Origin: Bimastos eiseni
Lineage: Eukaryota > Annelida > Clitellata > Crassiclitellata > Lumbricidae
NCBI GenBank assembly: GCA_959347315.1
Contig: OY365819.1
Location: 21,842,589 to 21,906,588 of the forward strand
DNA length: 64,000 nucleotides
Reading direction: 5' to 3'
Shown: in pieces, positions 15,901 to 28,964 of the stretch
How the letters are laid out: each line of letters opens with the position of its first letter
How positions within the stretch are numbered: the first letter of the stretch is position 1
Notes under the pieces: generated by a model
The model's database searches: none
The model's input: only the letters and a program-made list of their open reading frames with translations
What the model was told of the DNA's origin: nothing
Position numbers and translations under genes: made by a program

Positions 15901-16660
15901 CCACTACAGTGATCATTAAATAGACAATGAATCGGTGCCTGCCACTACAGCGATCATTAAAGAGACAATGAATAATTGCCTACCACTACAGCGATCATTA
16001 AAGTGACAATAAATCGTTTCCTACCACTACAGTGATCATTAAAGAGGCACTGAATCGTTGCCTACCACTACAGCGATCATTAAAGAGACAATGAATAACT
16101 GCCTACCACTACAGTGATCATCAAAGAGACAATGAATCGTTGCCTACCACTACAGTGATCATTAAAGAGACACTGAATCGTTGCCTACCACTACAGCGAT
16201 CATTAAAGAGACAATGAATCGTTGCCCACCACTACAGTGATCATCAAAGAGACAATGAATCGTTGCCTTACACTACAGTAATCATTAAAGAGACAAGGAA
16301 AGTTGCCTGCCACTACAGCGATCATTAAGGAGATAATGAATCGATTCCTACCACTCCAGTGATAATTAAAGAGACAAGGAAAGTTGCCCACCAGTACAGC
16401 GATCATTAAAGAGACACTGAATCGTTGCCTACCACTACAGTGATCATTAAAGAGACAATGAATAATTGCCTACCACTACAGTGATCATTAAATAGACAAT
16501 GAATCGTTGCCTGCCACTACAGCGATCATTAAAGAGACAATGAATAATTGCCTACCACTACAGCGATCATTAAATAGACAATGAACCGTTGCCTGCCACT
16601 ACAGCGATCATCAAGGAAACAATGAATAATTGCCTAGCACTACAGTGATCATTAAAGAGA
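12940..16660. repeat. Duplicated satellite block, 1,921-bp offset
   Basis: Copy 1 (about 12,940-14,738) and copy 2 (about 14,861-16,660) match at a 1,921-bp offset. Shared private variants include gaattgttgcctaccattac, gtgacaataaatcg, gaatcggtgcc and the cattttagagac unit. They diverge after gcctagcactacagtgatca. A local duplication of about 121 bp at 14,820-14,941 sits at the junction. Confidence 0.8.
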
Positions 16661-18489
16661 CAGTCAATCGTTGCCTACCACTACAGTGATCTTCAAAGAG
16701 ACAATGAATCGTTGCCTACCAATACAGTTATCATTAAAGAGACAAGGAAAGTTGCCTACCACTACAGCGATCATTAAAAAGACAAAGAATCGTTGCTTAG
16801 CACTACAGGGATCATTACAGAGACAATGAATAATTGCCTACTACTACAGTGATCATTAAAGAGACAATGAATGATTGTCTACCACTACAGCGATCACTAA
16901 AATGATCGTGAATCGTTGCCTACCACTGCAGTGATCATTAAATAGACAATGAATCATTGCCTGCCACTACAGCGATCATCAAGGAAACAATGAATAATTG
17001 CCTATCACTACAGTGATCATTAAAGAGACACTGAATCGTTGCCTACCACTACAGTGATCATCAAAGAGACAATGAATCGTTCCCTACCAATATAGTGATC
17101 ATTAAAGAGACAAGGAAAGTTGCTTACCACTACAGCGATCATTAAAGAGACAATGAATTGTTGCCTACCATTACGGTGATCATCAAAGAGACAATAAATC
17201 GTTGCCTACCACTACAGCGATCATTAAAGAGACAATGAATAATTGTCTACCACTACAGCGATCATTAAAGAGATCGTGAATCGTTGCCTACCACTACAGT
17301 GATCATTATAGAGACAACGAATAATTGCCTACCACTACAGCGATCATTAAAGAGACAATTAATCGTTGATTACCAATTCTGTGATCATTAAAGAGACAAT
17401 GAATAATTGCCTATCACTACAGTGATCATTAAATACACAATGAATCGTTGCCTGCCACTACAGTGATCATTAAATAGACAGTGAATCGTTACCTGCCACT
17501 ACAGCGATCATTAAAGAGACAATGAATAATTGCCTACCACTACAGCGATCATTAAAGAGACAATAAATCGTTTCCTACCAATACCGTGATCATTAAAGAG
17601 GCACTGAATCGTTGCCTACCACTACAGCGATCATTAAAGAGACAATGAATAATTGCCTACCACTACAGTGATCATTAAATAGACAATGAATCGTTGCCTG
17701 CCACTACAGCGATCATTAAAGAGACATTGAGTAATTGTCTACCACTACAGCGATCATTAAAGAGATCGTGAATCGTTGCCTACCACTACAGTGATCATTA
17801 TAGACACAATGAATAATTGCCTACCACTACAGCGATCATTAAAGAGACAATTAATCGTTGCTTACCAATTCTGTGATCATTAAAGAGAAAATGAATAATT
17901 GCCTACCACTACAGTGATCATTAAATACACAATGAATCGTTGCCTACCACTACAGTGATCATTAAATAGACAATGAATCGTTACCTGCCACTACAGCGAT
18001 CATTAAAGAGACAATGAATAATTGCCTACCACTACAGCGATCAATAAAGAGACAATAAATCGTTTCCTACCACTACAGTGATCATTAAAGAGGCACTGAA
18101 TCGTTGCCTACTACTACAGCGATCATTAAAGAGACAATGAATAGTTGCCTACCACTACAGTGATCATTAAATAGACAATGAATCGTTGCCTGCCACTACA
18201 GCGATCATTAAAGAGACAATGAATAATTGCCTACCACTACAGCGCTCATTAAAGAGACAAGGAGGAGTTGCCTACCACTACGGCGATCATTAAGGAGAAA
18301 ATGAATCGTTTCCTACCACTCCAGTGATCATTAAAGAGACAATTAATCGTTGCCTACCACTACAGTGATCATTACAGAGACAATGAATAATTGCCGACCA
18401 CTACAGTGATCATTAAAGAGACAATGAATGATTGTCTACCACTACAGCGATCACCAAAAAGACAAGGAAAGTTGACTACCACTTCAGCG

Positions 18490-21080
18490 ATCATTAAGGA
18501 GATAATGAATCGTTTCCTACCACTCCAGTGATCATTAAAGAGACAAGGAAAGTTGCCTACCAGTACAGAGAACATTAAAGAGACACTGAATCGTTGCCTA
18601 CCACTACAGTGATCATTACAGAGACAATGAATAATTGCCTACCACTACAGTAATCATTAAAAAGACAAGGAAAGTTGCCTACCACTACAGAGATCATTAA
18701 GGAGATAATGAATCGCTTCCTACCACTCCAGTGATCATTAAAAAGACAAGGAAAGTCGCCTACCACTACAGCGATCATTAAAGAGACAATAAATCGTTTC
18801 CTACCACTACAGTGATCATTAAAGAGACACTGAATCGTTGCCTACCACTACAGCGATCATTAAAGAGACAATGAATCGTTGCCTACCACTACAGTGATCA
18901 TCAAAGAGACAATGAATCGTTGCCTACCACTACAGTGATCATTAAGGAGACAAGGAAAGTTGCTTACCACTACAGCGATCATTAAGGAGATAATGAATCG
19001 CTTCCTACCACTCCAGTGATCATTAAAGAGACAAGGAAAGTTGCCTACCAGTACAGCGATCTTTAAAGAGACACTGAATCGTTACAGTGATCATTAAAGA
19101 GACAATGAATAATTGCCTACCACTACAGTGATCATTAAATAGACAATGAATCGTTGCCTGCCACTACAGCGATCATTAAAGAGACAATGAATAATTGACT
19201 ACCACTACAGCGATCATTAAAGAGACAAGGAAAGTTGCCTACCAGTACAGTGATCATTAAAGAGACACTGAATCGTTGCCTACCACTACAGTGATCATTA
19301 AAGAGACAATGAATAATTGCCTACCACTACAGTGATCATTAAATAGACAATGAATCGTTGCCTACCACTACAGCGATCATTAAAGAGACAATGAATAATT
19401 GCCTACCACTACAGCGATCATTAAAGAGACAATGAATCGTTTCCTACCACTACAGTGATCATTAAAGAGACAATGAATAATTGCCTACCACTACAGTAAT
19501 CATTAAAGAGACAACTAACCGTTGCTTACCAATTCTGTGATCATTAAAGAGACAATGAATCGTTGCCTACCACTACAGTGATCATTAAATATACAACGAA
19601 TCGTTGCCTGCCACTACAGCGATCATCAAGGAAACAATGAATAATTGCCTAGCACTAGAGTGATCATTAAAGAGACACTGAATCGTTGCCTACCACTACA
19701 GTGATCATCAAAGAGACAATGAATCGTTGCCTTCCAATACAGTGATCATTAAAGAGACAAGGAAAATTGCCTACCACTACAGCGATCATTAAGGAGATAA
19801 TGAATCGTTTCCTACCACTCCAGTGATCATTAAAGAGACAAGGAAAGTTGCCTACCAGTACAGAGAACATTAAAGAGACACTGAATCGTTGCCTACCACT
19901 ACAGTGATCATTACAGAGACAATGAATAATTGCCTACCACTACAGTAATCATTAAAAAGACAAGGAAAGTTGCCTACCACTACAGAGATCATTAAGGAGA
20001 TAATGAATCGCTTCCTACCACTCCAGTGATCATTAAAAAGACAAGGAAAGTCGCCTACCACTACAGCGATCATTAAAGAGACAATAAATCGTTTCCTACC
20101 ACTACAGTGATCATTAAAGAGACACTGAATCGTTGCCTACCACTACAGCGATCATTAAAGAGACAATGAATCGTTGCCTACCACTACAGTGATCATCAAA
20201 GAGACAATGAATCGTTGCCTACCACTACAGTGATCATTAAGGAGACAAGGAAAGTTGCTTACCACTACAGCGATCATTAAGGAGATAATGAATCGCTTCC
20301 TACCACTCCAGTGATCATTAAAGAGACAAGGAAAGTTGCCTACCAGTACAGCGATCTTTAAAGAGACACTGAATCGTTACAGTGATCATTAAAGAGACAA
20401 TGAATAATTGCCTACCACTACAGTGATCATTAAATAGACAATGAATCGTTGCCTGCCACTACAGCGATCATTAAAGAGACAATGAATAATTGACTACCAC
20501 TACAGCGATCATTAAAGAGACAAGGAAAGTTGCCTACCAGTACAGCGATCATTAAAGAGACACTGAATCGTTGCCTACCACTACAGTGATCATTAAAGAG
20601 ACAATGAATAATTGCCTACCACTACAGTGATCATTAAATAGACAATGAATCGTTGCCTACCACTACAGCGATCATTAAAGAGACAATGAATAATTGCCTA
20701 CCACTACAGCGATTATTAAAGAGACAATGAATCGTTTCCTACCACTACAGTGATCATTAAAGAGACAATGAATAATTGCCTACCACTACAGTAATCATTA
20801 AAGAGACAACTAACCGTTGCTTACCAATTCTGTGATCATTAAAGAGACAATGAATCGTTGCCTACCACTACAGTGATCATTAAATATACAACGAATCGTT
20901 GCCTGCCACTACAGCGATCATCAAGGAAACAATGAATAATTGCCTAGCACTAGAGTGATCATTAAAGAGACACTGAATCGTTGCCTACCACTACAGTGAT
21001 CATCAAAGAGACAATGAATCGTTGCCTTCCAATACAGTGATCATTAAAGAGACAAGGAAAATTGCCTACCACTACAGCGA
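18490..21080. repeat. Tandem duplication inside the satellite, 1,295-bp offset
   Basis: Copies at about 18,490-19,785 and 19,785-21,080 share the variant cagagaacattaaag and a truncated unit in which gaatcgtt is followed directly by acagtgatc (19,078 and 20,373). They also share the cactagagtgatc unit. The copies abut, which makes this a direct tandem duplication. Confidence 0.85.
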
Positions 21081-22227
21081 TCATTAAAAAGACAATGAAT
21101 CGTTGCCTGGCACTACAGGGATCATTACAGAGACAATGAATAATTGCCGACCACTACAGTGATCATTAAAGAGACAATGAATGATTGTCTACCACTACAG
21201 CGATCACTAAAGAGTACGTGAATCGTTGCCTACCACTACAGGGATCATTAAAGAGACAATGAATATTTGCCTACCACTACAGTGATCATTAAAGAGACAA
21301 GGAAAGTTGCCTACCACAACAGCGATCATTAAGGAGATAATGAATCGTTTCCTACCACTCCAGTGATCATTAAAGAGACAAGGAAAGTTGCCTACCAGTA
21401 CAGCGATCATTAAAGAGACACTGAATCGTTGCCTACCACTACAGTGATCATTAAAGAGACAATGAATAATTGCCTGCCACTACAGCGATCATTAAAGAGA
21501 CAATGAATAATTGGCTACCACTACAGCGATCATTAAAGAGACAAGGAAAGTTGCCTACCACTATGGCGATCATTAAGAAGAAAATGAATCGTTTCCTACC
21601 ACTCCAGTGATCATTAAAGAGACAATGAATCGTTGCCTACCACTACAGTGATCATTAAATAGACAATGAATCGTTGCCTGCCACTACAGCGATCATCAAG
21701 GAAACAATGAATAATTGTCTAGCACTACAGTGATCATTAAAGAGACACTGAATCGTTGCCTACCACTACAGTGGTCTTCAAAGAGACAATGAATCGTTGC
21801 CTACCAATACAGTGATCATTAAAGAGACAAGGAAAGTTGCCTACCACTACAGCGATCATTAAAGAGACAAAGAATCGTTGCCTAGCAGTACAGGGATCAT
21901 TACAGGGACAATGAATAATTGCCTACCACTACAGTGATCATTAAAGAGACAATGAATCGTTCCCTACCACTACAGTGATCATTAAAGAGACAAGGAAAGT
22001 TGCCTACCACTACAGCGATCATTAAAGAGACAGTGAATCGTTGCCTACCATTACAGCGATCATTAAAGAGACAATGAATCGTCGCCTACCACAACAGTGA
22101 TCGTTAAAGAGACAATGAATAATTGTCTACCACTACAGCGATCATTAAAGAGATCGTGAATCGTTGCCTACCACTACAGTGATCATTATAGAGACAATGA
22201 ATAATTGCCTACCACTACAGCGATCAT

Positions 22228-24026
22228 TAAATAGACAATGAATCGTTGCCTGCCACTACAGCGATCATTAAAGAGACAATGAATAATTGCCTACCACTAC
22301 AGCGATCATTAACGAGACAATAAATCGTTTCCTACCACTACAGTGATCATTAAAGAGGCACTGAATCGTTGCCTACCACTACAGCGATCATTAAAGAGAC
22401 AATGAATAATTGCCTACCACTACAGTGATCATCAGAGAGACAATGAATCGTTGCCTACCACTACAGTGATCATTAAAGAGACAAGGAAAGTTGCCTACCA
22501 CTACAGCGATCATTAAGGAGATAATGAATCGTTTCCTACCACTCCAGTGATCATTAAAGAGACAAGGAAAGTTGCCTACCAGTACAGCGATCATTAAAGA
22601 GACACTGAATCGTTGCCTACCACTACAGTGATCATTAAAGAGACAATGAATAATTGCCTACCACTACAGTGATCATTAAATAGACAATGAATCGTTGCCT
22701 ACCACTACAGCGATCATTAAAGAGACAATGAATAATTGCCTACCACTACAGCGATCATTAAAGAGACAATGAATCGTTTCCTACCACTACAGTGATCATT
22801 AAAGAGACAATGAATAATTGCCTACCACTACAGTAATCATTAAAGAGACAACTAACCGTTGCTTACCAATTCTGTGATCATTAAAGAGACAATGAATCGT
22901 TGCCTACCACTACAGTGATCATTAAATATACAACGAATCGTTGCCTGCCACTACAGCGATCATCAAGGAAACAATGAATAATTGCCTAGCACTAGAGTGA
23001 TCATTAAAGAGACACTGAATCGTTGCCTACCACTACAGTGATCATTATAGAGACAATGAATAATTGCCTACCACTACAGCGATCATTAAAGAGACAATGA
23101 ATCGTTGCTTACCAATTCTGTGATCATTAAAGAGACAATGAATAATTGCCTACCACTACAGTGATCATTAAATAGACAATGAATCGTTGCCTGCCACTAC
23201 AGTGATCATTAAATAGACAATGAATCGTTGCCTGCCACTACAGCGATCATTAAAGAGACAATGAATAATTGCCTACCACTACAGCGATCATTAACGAGAC
23301 AATAAATCGTTTCCTACCACTACAGTTATCATTAAAGAGGCACTGAATCGTTGCCTACCACTACAGCGATCATTAAAGAGACAATGAATAATTGCCTACC
23401 ACTACAGTGATCATCAGAGAGACAATGAATCGTTGCCTACCACTACAGTGATCATTAAAGAGACAAGGAAAGTTGCCTACCACTACAGCGATCATTAAGG
23501 AGATAATGAATCGTTTCCTACCACTCCTGTGATCATTAAAGAGACAAGGAAAGTTGCCTACCAGTACAGCGATCATTAAAGAGACACTGAATCGTTGCCT
23601 ACCACTACAGTGATCATTAAAGAGACAATGAATAATTGCCTACCACTACAGTGATCATTAAATAGACAATGAATCGTTGCCTACCACTACAGCGATCATT
23701 AAAGAGTCAATGAATAATTGCCTACCACTACAGCGATCATTAAAGAGACAATGAATCGTTTCCTACCACTCCAGTGATCATTAAAGAGACAATGAATAAT
23801 TGCCTACCACTACAGTAATCATTAAAGAGACAACTAACAGTTGCTTACCAATTCTGTGATCATTAAAAAGACAATGAATCGTTGCCTACCACTACAGTGA
23901 TCATTAAATATACAATGAATCGTTGCCTGCCACTACAGCGATCATCAAGGAAACAATGAATAATTGCCTAGCACTAGAGTGATCATTAAAGAGACACTGA
24001 ATCGTTGCCTACCACTACAGTGATCA
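22228..24026. repeat. Duplicated satellite block, 982-bp offset
   Basis: Copy 1 (about 22,228-23,044) and copy 2 (about 23,210-24,026) share catcagagagacaatg, cattaacgagacaataaatc, attaaatatacaa and the cactagagtgatc unit at a 982-bp offset. Parts of this block are also shared with 20,640-20,970, so the region is a mosaic of repeated rearrangement. Confidence 0.8.
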
Positions 24027-27000
24027 TCAAAGAGACAATGAATCGTTGCCTACCAATACAGTGATCATTAAAGAGACTTGGAAAATTGCCTACCACTACA
24101 GCGATCATTAAAAAGACAAAGAATCGTTGCCTAGCACTACAGGGATCATTACAGAGACAATGAATAATTGCCGACCACTACAGTGATCATTAAAGAGACA
24201 ATGAATGATTGTCTACCACTACAGCGATCACTAAAGAGTACGTGAATCGTTGCCTACCACTACAGGGATCATTAAAGAGACAATGAATAATTGCCTACCA
24301 CTACAGTGATCATTAAAGAGACAAGGAAAGTTGCCTACCACTACAGCGATCATTAAGGAGATAATGAATCGTTTCCTATCACTCCAGTGATCATTAAAGA
24401 GACAAGGAAAGTTGCCTACCAGTACAGCGATCATTAAAGAGACACTGAATCGTTGCCTGCCACTACAGCGATCATTAAAGAGAAAATGAATAATTGCCTA
24501 CCACTACAGTGATCATTAAAGAGACAATAAATCGTTTCCTACCACTACAGTGATCATACAGAGACACTGAATCGTTGCCTACCACTACAGCGATCATTAA
24601 AGAGACAAGGAAAGTTGCTTACAACTACAGCGATCATTAAAAAGACAATGTATCGTTGCCTACCACTACAGGGATCATTACAGAGACAATGAATAATTGC
24701 CGACCACTAAAGTGATCTGTAAAGAGACAATGAATGATTGTCTACCACTACAGCGATCATTAAAGAGATGTGTGAATCGTTGCCTACCACTACAGGGATC
24801 ATTATAGAGACAATGAATAATTGCCTACCACTACAGCGATCATTAAAGAGACAATTAATCGTTGCTTACCAATTCTGTGATCATTGAAGAGACAATGAAT
24901 AATTGCCTACCACTACAGTGATCATTAAATAGACAATGAATCGTTGCCTGCCACTACAGCGATCATCAAGGAAACAATGAATAATTGCCTACCACTACAG
25001 TGATCATTAAAGAGACACTGAATCGTTGCCTACCAACTACAGCGATCATTAAAGAGACAATGAATCGTTGCCTACCACTACAGTGATCATCAAAGTGACA
25101 ATGAATCGTTACCTACCACTACAGCGATCATTAAAGAGACAATGAATAATTGCCTACCACTACAGGGATCATTAAAGAGACAAGGAAAGTTGCTTACAAC
25201 TACAGCGGTCATTAAAAAGACAATGAATCGTTGACTACCACTACAGGGATCATTACAGAGACAATGAATAATTGCCGACCATTACAGTGATTCATTAAAG
25301 AGACAATGAATGAATGTCTACCGCAACACCGATCATTAAATAGACAAGAAAAGTTGCCTACCACTACAGGGATCTTTATAGAGGCAATGAATAATTGCCT
25401 ACCACTACAGCGATCATTAAGGAGATAATGAATCGTTTCCTACCACTCCAGTGATCATTAAAGAGACAAGGAAAGTTGCCTACCAGTACAGCGATCATTG
25501 AAGAGACAATGAATCGTTGCCTGCCACTACAGCGATCATTAAAGAGACAATGAATAATTGCCTACCACTACAGCGATCATTAAAGAGACAATGAATCGTT
25601 TCCTACCACTACAGTGATCATTAAAGAGACAAGGAAAGTTGCCTACCACTGCGGCGATCATTAAGGAGATAATGAATCGTTTCCTACCACTCCAGTGATC
25701 ATTAAAGAGACACTGAATCGTTGCCTACCAACTACAGCGATCATTAAAGAGACAATGAATCGTTGCCTACCACTACAGTGATCATCAAAGAGACAATGAA
25801 TCGTTGACTACCACTACAGCGATCATTAAAGAGACAATGAATAATTGCCTACCACTACAGGGATCATTAAAGAGACAAGGAAAGTTGCTTACAACTACAG
25901 CGGTCATTAAAAAGACAATGAATCGTTGACTACCACTACAGGGTTCATTACAGAGACAATGAATAATTGCCGACCATTACAGTGATTCATTAAAGAGACA
26001 ATGAATGATTGTCTACCGCAACACCGATCATTAAAGAGACAAGAAAAGTTGCCTACCACTACAGGGATCATTATAGAGGCAATGAATAATTGCCTACCAC
26101 TACAGCGATCATTAAGGAGATAATGAATCGTTTCCTACCACTCCAGTGATCATTAAAGAGACAAGGAAAGTTGCCTACCAGTACAGCGATCATTAGAGAG
26201 ACACTGAATCGTTGCCTGCCACTACAGTGATCATTAAAGAGACAATGAATAATTGCCTACCACTCCAGTGATCATTAAATAGACAATGAATCGTTGCCTG
26301 CCACTACAGCGATCATTAAAGAGACAATGAATAATTGCCTACCACTACAGCGATCATTATAGAGACAATGAATCGTTTCCTACCACTACAGTGATCATTA
26401 AAGAGACAAGGAAAGTTGCCTACCACTGCGGCGATCATTAAGGAGATAATGAATCGTTTCCTACCACTCCAGTGATCATTAAAGAGACACTGAATCGTTG
26501 CCTACCACTACAGCGATCATTAAAGAGACACAGAATCGTTACCTACCACTACAGCGATCATTAAAGAGACAATGAATCGTTTCCTACCACTACAGTGATC
26601 ATTAAAGAGACAAGGAAAGTTGCCTACCACTACAGCGATCATTAAGGAGACAATGAATCGTTGCTTACCACAACAGTGATCATTAAAGAGACAATGAATC
26701 GTTGCCAACCACAACAGTGATCATTAAAGAGACACTGAATCGTTGCCTACCACTACAGCGATCATTAAAGAGACAATTAATCGTTGCCTACCAATTCTGT
26801 GATCATTAAAGAGACAATGAATCGTTTCCTACCACTACAGTGATCATTAAAGAGACAAGGAAAGTTGCCTACCACTACAGCGATCATTAAGGAGACAATG
26901 AATCGTTGCTCACCACTACAGTGATCATTAAAGGGACACTGAATCGTTGCCTACCACTACAGCGATTATTAAAGGGACAATTAATCGTTGCTTACCACTA

Positions 27001-27235
27001 CAGCGAGCCATGAGTTGGTTACCACTGCATATATAGAAATCTGAAAAGCATTGAAGAACTTGAATTTTGTAAAACTAAAGGAGATTCGTCAATCAGAAGC
27101 TGCAGCAGATGACATATTATTCTGATCGTGTGCAGAAAGCCGTTACAGGTGGCGAACAGAGTTTTTTACCTGGAGCTGATACTCTCACAAGCTCCCATCT
27201 CCTTTGCAGGCTTAATGACCTTTTTCTGATTATGA

Positions 27236-27457
27236 TGTGTTGATACCCTAGCTCTTATTATACTTTGTGTATTTATAGCTAGCTTGTACAAACAAAATTA
27301 CCACGAGCTTCCAATTACACTAAAGTGTAAAAATTTTGAGGAGGCACCGGTTTGTGGGTACTGTCGACTTCGAGGGCATGTAGTGAAGGATTGTAGAAGT
27401 CTAAAGAGGAAGCAAGCTCGAATGTTCGAGAGTAAGCCAAACTCTCTATTCATTTAG
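27236..27457 (+). pseudogene. C-terminal Gag remnant with CCHC zinc knuckle
   Basis: The frame is open from 27,236 and ends at TAG 27,455-27,457. It encodes one nucleocapsid zinc knuckle, C-GY-C-RLRG-H-VVKD-C (CX2CX4HX4C, 27,353-27,394), followed by a basic KRKQAR stretch. This is the RNA-binding end of Gag. The capsid region is absent. The protease frame opens at 27,436, shifted by -1, so the two frames overlap by about 20 bases. I see no canonical slippery heptamer, so the shift may be either programmed or simple decay. Confidence 0.75.
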
Positions 27458-28222
27458 TGGAAAGTGGAGCAGCAAGTGCGAAGTCCGAGGGTTTGTCTCT
27501 CGTACATGATGGTTATCAGCCTTTTTGTGCGGAAGCAGTTCTGATCGATAATGAGGGGTCACGCCGTGACGTAGTTCTATTTCGTGATAGTGGTTCTTTG
27601 CAGACTTTGCTCAGTAAAGTGAATGAATATGAGTTTCATGACACCAGTGAGAAGCGGTTCATTCAGGGAATTTTGGGTCAACCTAGAGAAATTCCACTTG
27701 TCGAAATTACTTTACAGTCGCCGACTGTAAATGAAAAAAAATTTTATGGATTGGTTGACAAATTTCCCCAGGGAGTAGATATTTTGGTGGGCAATGATCT
27801 TCCGGAGATAGTTCCGTTAAGCGTGTCAGTGTTGACTAGGGCACAAGCGGCCAGAAAACAGGATTTCATGAGAAATTTACATGGCGCGTCCGTTCGGTCG
27901 ACCGTACAGCCTATGGATTCAGGGGATGGTCAAGTTGACGATCAGACCGCTGTGCTATCTGGAAGTCAGTCACTTGTACTTGATGAACCACAGGGTGCAT
28001 TGTTCCGAGATAATAGTGTTGACTTGATGGGTGATACTATTAGTTCTGGATTAATTGTTTCGCGAACCGAGTTGATCAGGTTACAACGGGCCGATATCTC
28101 GCTAAGGCAATTCTTTATGCTAGCAGAATCTCAGATGGATGAATTTGAACGTTTTCGGTATGTGCTGAAAAACGGTGTGCTTACGCGACAATGGTGTACT
28201 AAGTACACGCCTGTTGGGGTCT
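27436..28222 (+). pseudogene. Retropepsin and start of Pol polyprotein
   Basis: Frame +1 is open from 27,436, with no ATG. It carries an aspartic protease signature FRDSGS in place of the usual DTG/DSG-A, and further on ILVGNDL, the second conserved retropepsin segment, about 65 residues later. The frame then runs through a linker to RADISLRQFF and NGVLTRQW, typical of the N-terminal lead into integrase. The frame breaks near 28,217-28,222, where the coding sense passes to another frame. Its role was cleavage of the Gag-Pol polyprotein. It is inactive here because of flanking frame breaks. Confidence 0.75.
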
Positions 28223-28964
28223 GGTTACGCAGGTTGTCGTGCCGAAAGTACTTCGAAGTCAAGTATTGCAAGTGGTGCATGACATTCCTGCTAGCGGTCA
28301 CTTAGGAATGCGCACGACTAGGGACAGGGTACTTGCTCATTTTTGGTGGTTTGGTATTTTTTCCGATGTGAGGAAATATTGTCGGACTTGTGACATTTGT
28401 CAAAGTTTAGGGAAAGGTGCGGTCAAGATAAAGGCACCGTTGATTAATCTTCCAGTGATTTACCAAGGGTTCCGGAGATTGGCAATGGATATTGTTGGGC
28501 CTTTACCGACATGTCTTAAGTCGGGAAATCGGTTTATTTTAACCGTAATGGATTTGGCCACCCATTATCCTATGGCTTTTCCACTTCAGAAGCATTCTGC
28601 GAAGGACGTGGCTAAATGCTTAGTGGAAGTTTTCTCAATGTTTGGATTTCCAGAGGAATTATTGTCTGATTGCGGAACGGAATTCATGTCCGAATTGATG
28701 CGTAATTTGTTGTGTGAACGTCAGGTGATACATTTAAGGATAAGTCTCTACCATCCTCAAACTAATGGTCACATAGAAAGGTTTCATCGTACTCTAAAGG
28801 ATATGATGAAGGCGGTGGGAAATTCGTTTCCGGGAGATTGGGACGAGGTGCTGCCATGGCTTTTGTTTGCCTACAGAGAAGTTCCTGTTTCAGGGATGGG
28901 GTTTTCGCCTTTTGAATTGATATTTGGTAGGAATGTTAAAGGGCCTCTGAAATTGATAAATTGA
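28223..28964 (+). pseudogene. Integrase (HHCC finger and DDE core)
   Basis: The N-terminal zinc finger reads H-DIPASG-H with C-RT-C (VRKYCRTCDICQ). The catalytic core has AMDIVGPL (first Asp), LSDCGTEF (second Asp) and NGHIERFHRTLK (Glu), the D,D-35-E triad of retroviral-type integrases. Open frame ends at TGA 28,962. An 8-bp tandem duplication, attgataa at 28,952-28,959 and 28,960-28,967, creates this frameshift. The reading continues in the next frame into the GPY/F module. Integrase lies upstream of RT, which is diagnostic of Gmr1-like order. Confidence 0.88.

Larger units (their letters stand above)
1..27029. repeat. Long 41/40-bp satellite (minisatellite) array
   Basis: The array is continuous from the window edge to about 27,029. 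The consensus unit is gatcattaaagagacaatga followed by atcgttgcctaccactacag and one t or c (41 bp). A common variant replaces tgaatcgttg by ggaaagttg and is 40 bp. Other recurring variants read aataattgcc, cctgccactaca, ttaaatagac, or ttaccaattctgtgatc. Unit number is about 660 from length alone, and the left end lies outside the window. Almost every unit contains GATC. The last recognisable unit decays at 27,000-27,029 (ttggttaccactgcat). Minus-strand open frames of 63-94 codons recur here because 41+40=81 bp keeps frame. They are repeats of one 27-residue peptide with no sign of being genes. Confidence 0.97.

Noticed and set aside
164..26714. About 28 minus-strand open frames with the repeated peptide MIAVVVGNFPCLFNDH
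   Set aside because: They are translations of satellite units. The period is explained by 41+40 bp, starts and stops vary with unit variants, and no flanking gene signals exist.
1..27029. CRISPR-like array
   Set aside because: Units are directly adjacent without unique spacers, and the DNA is eukaryotic.
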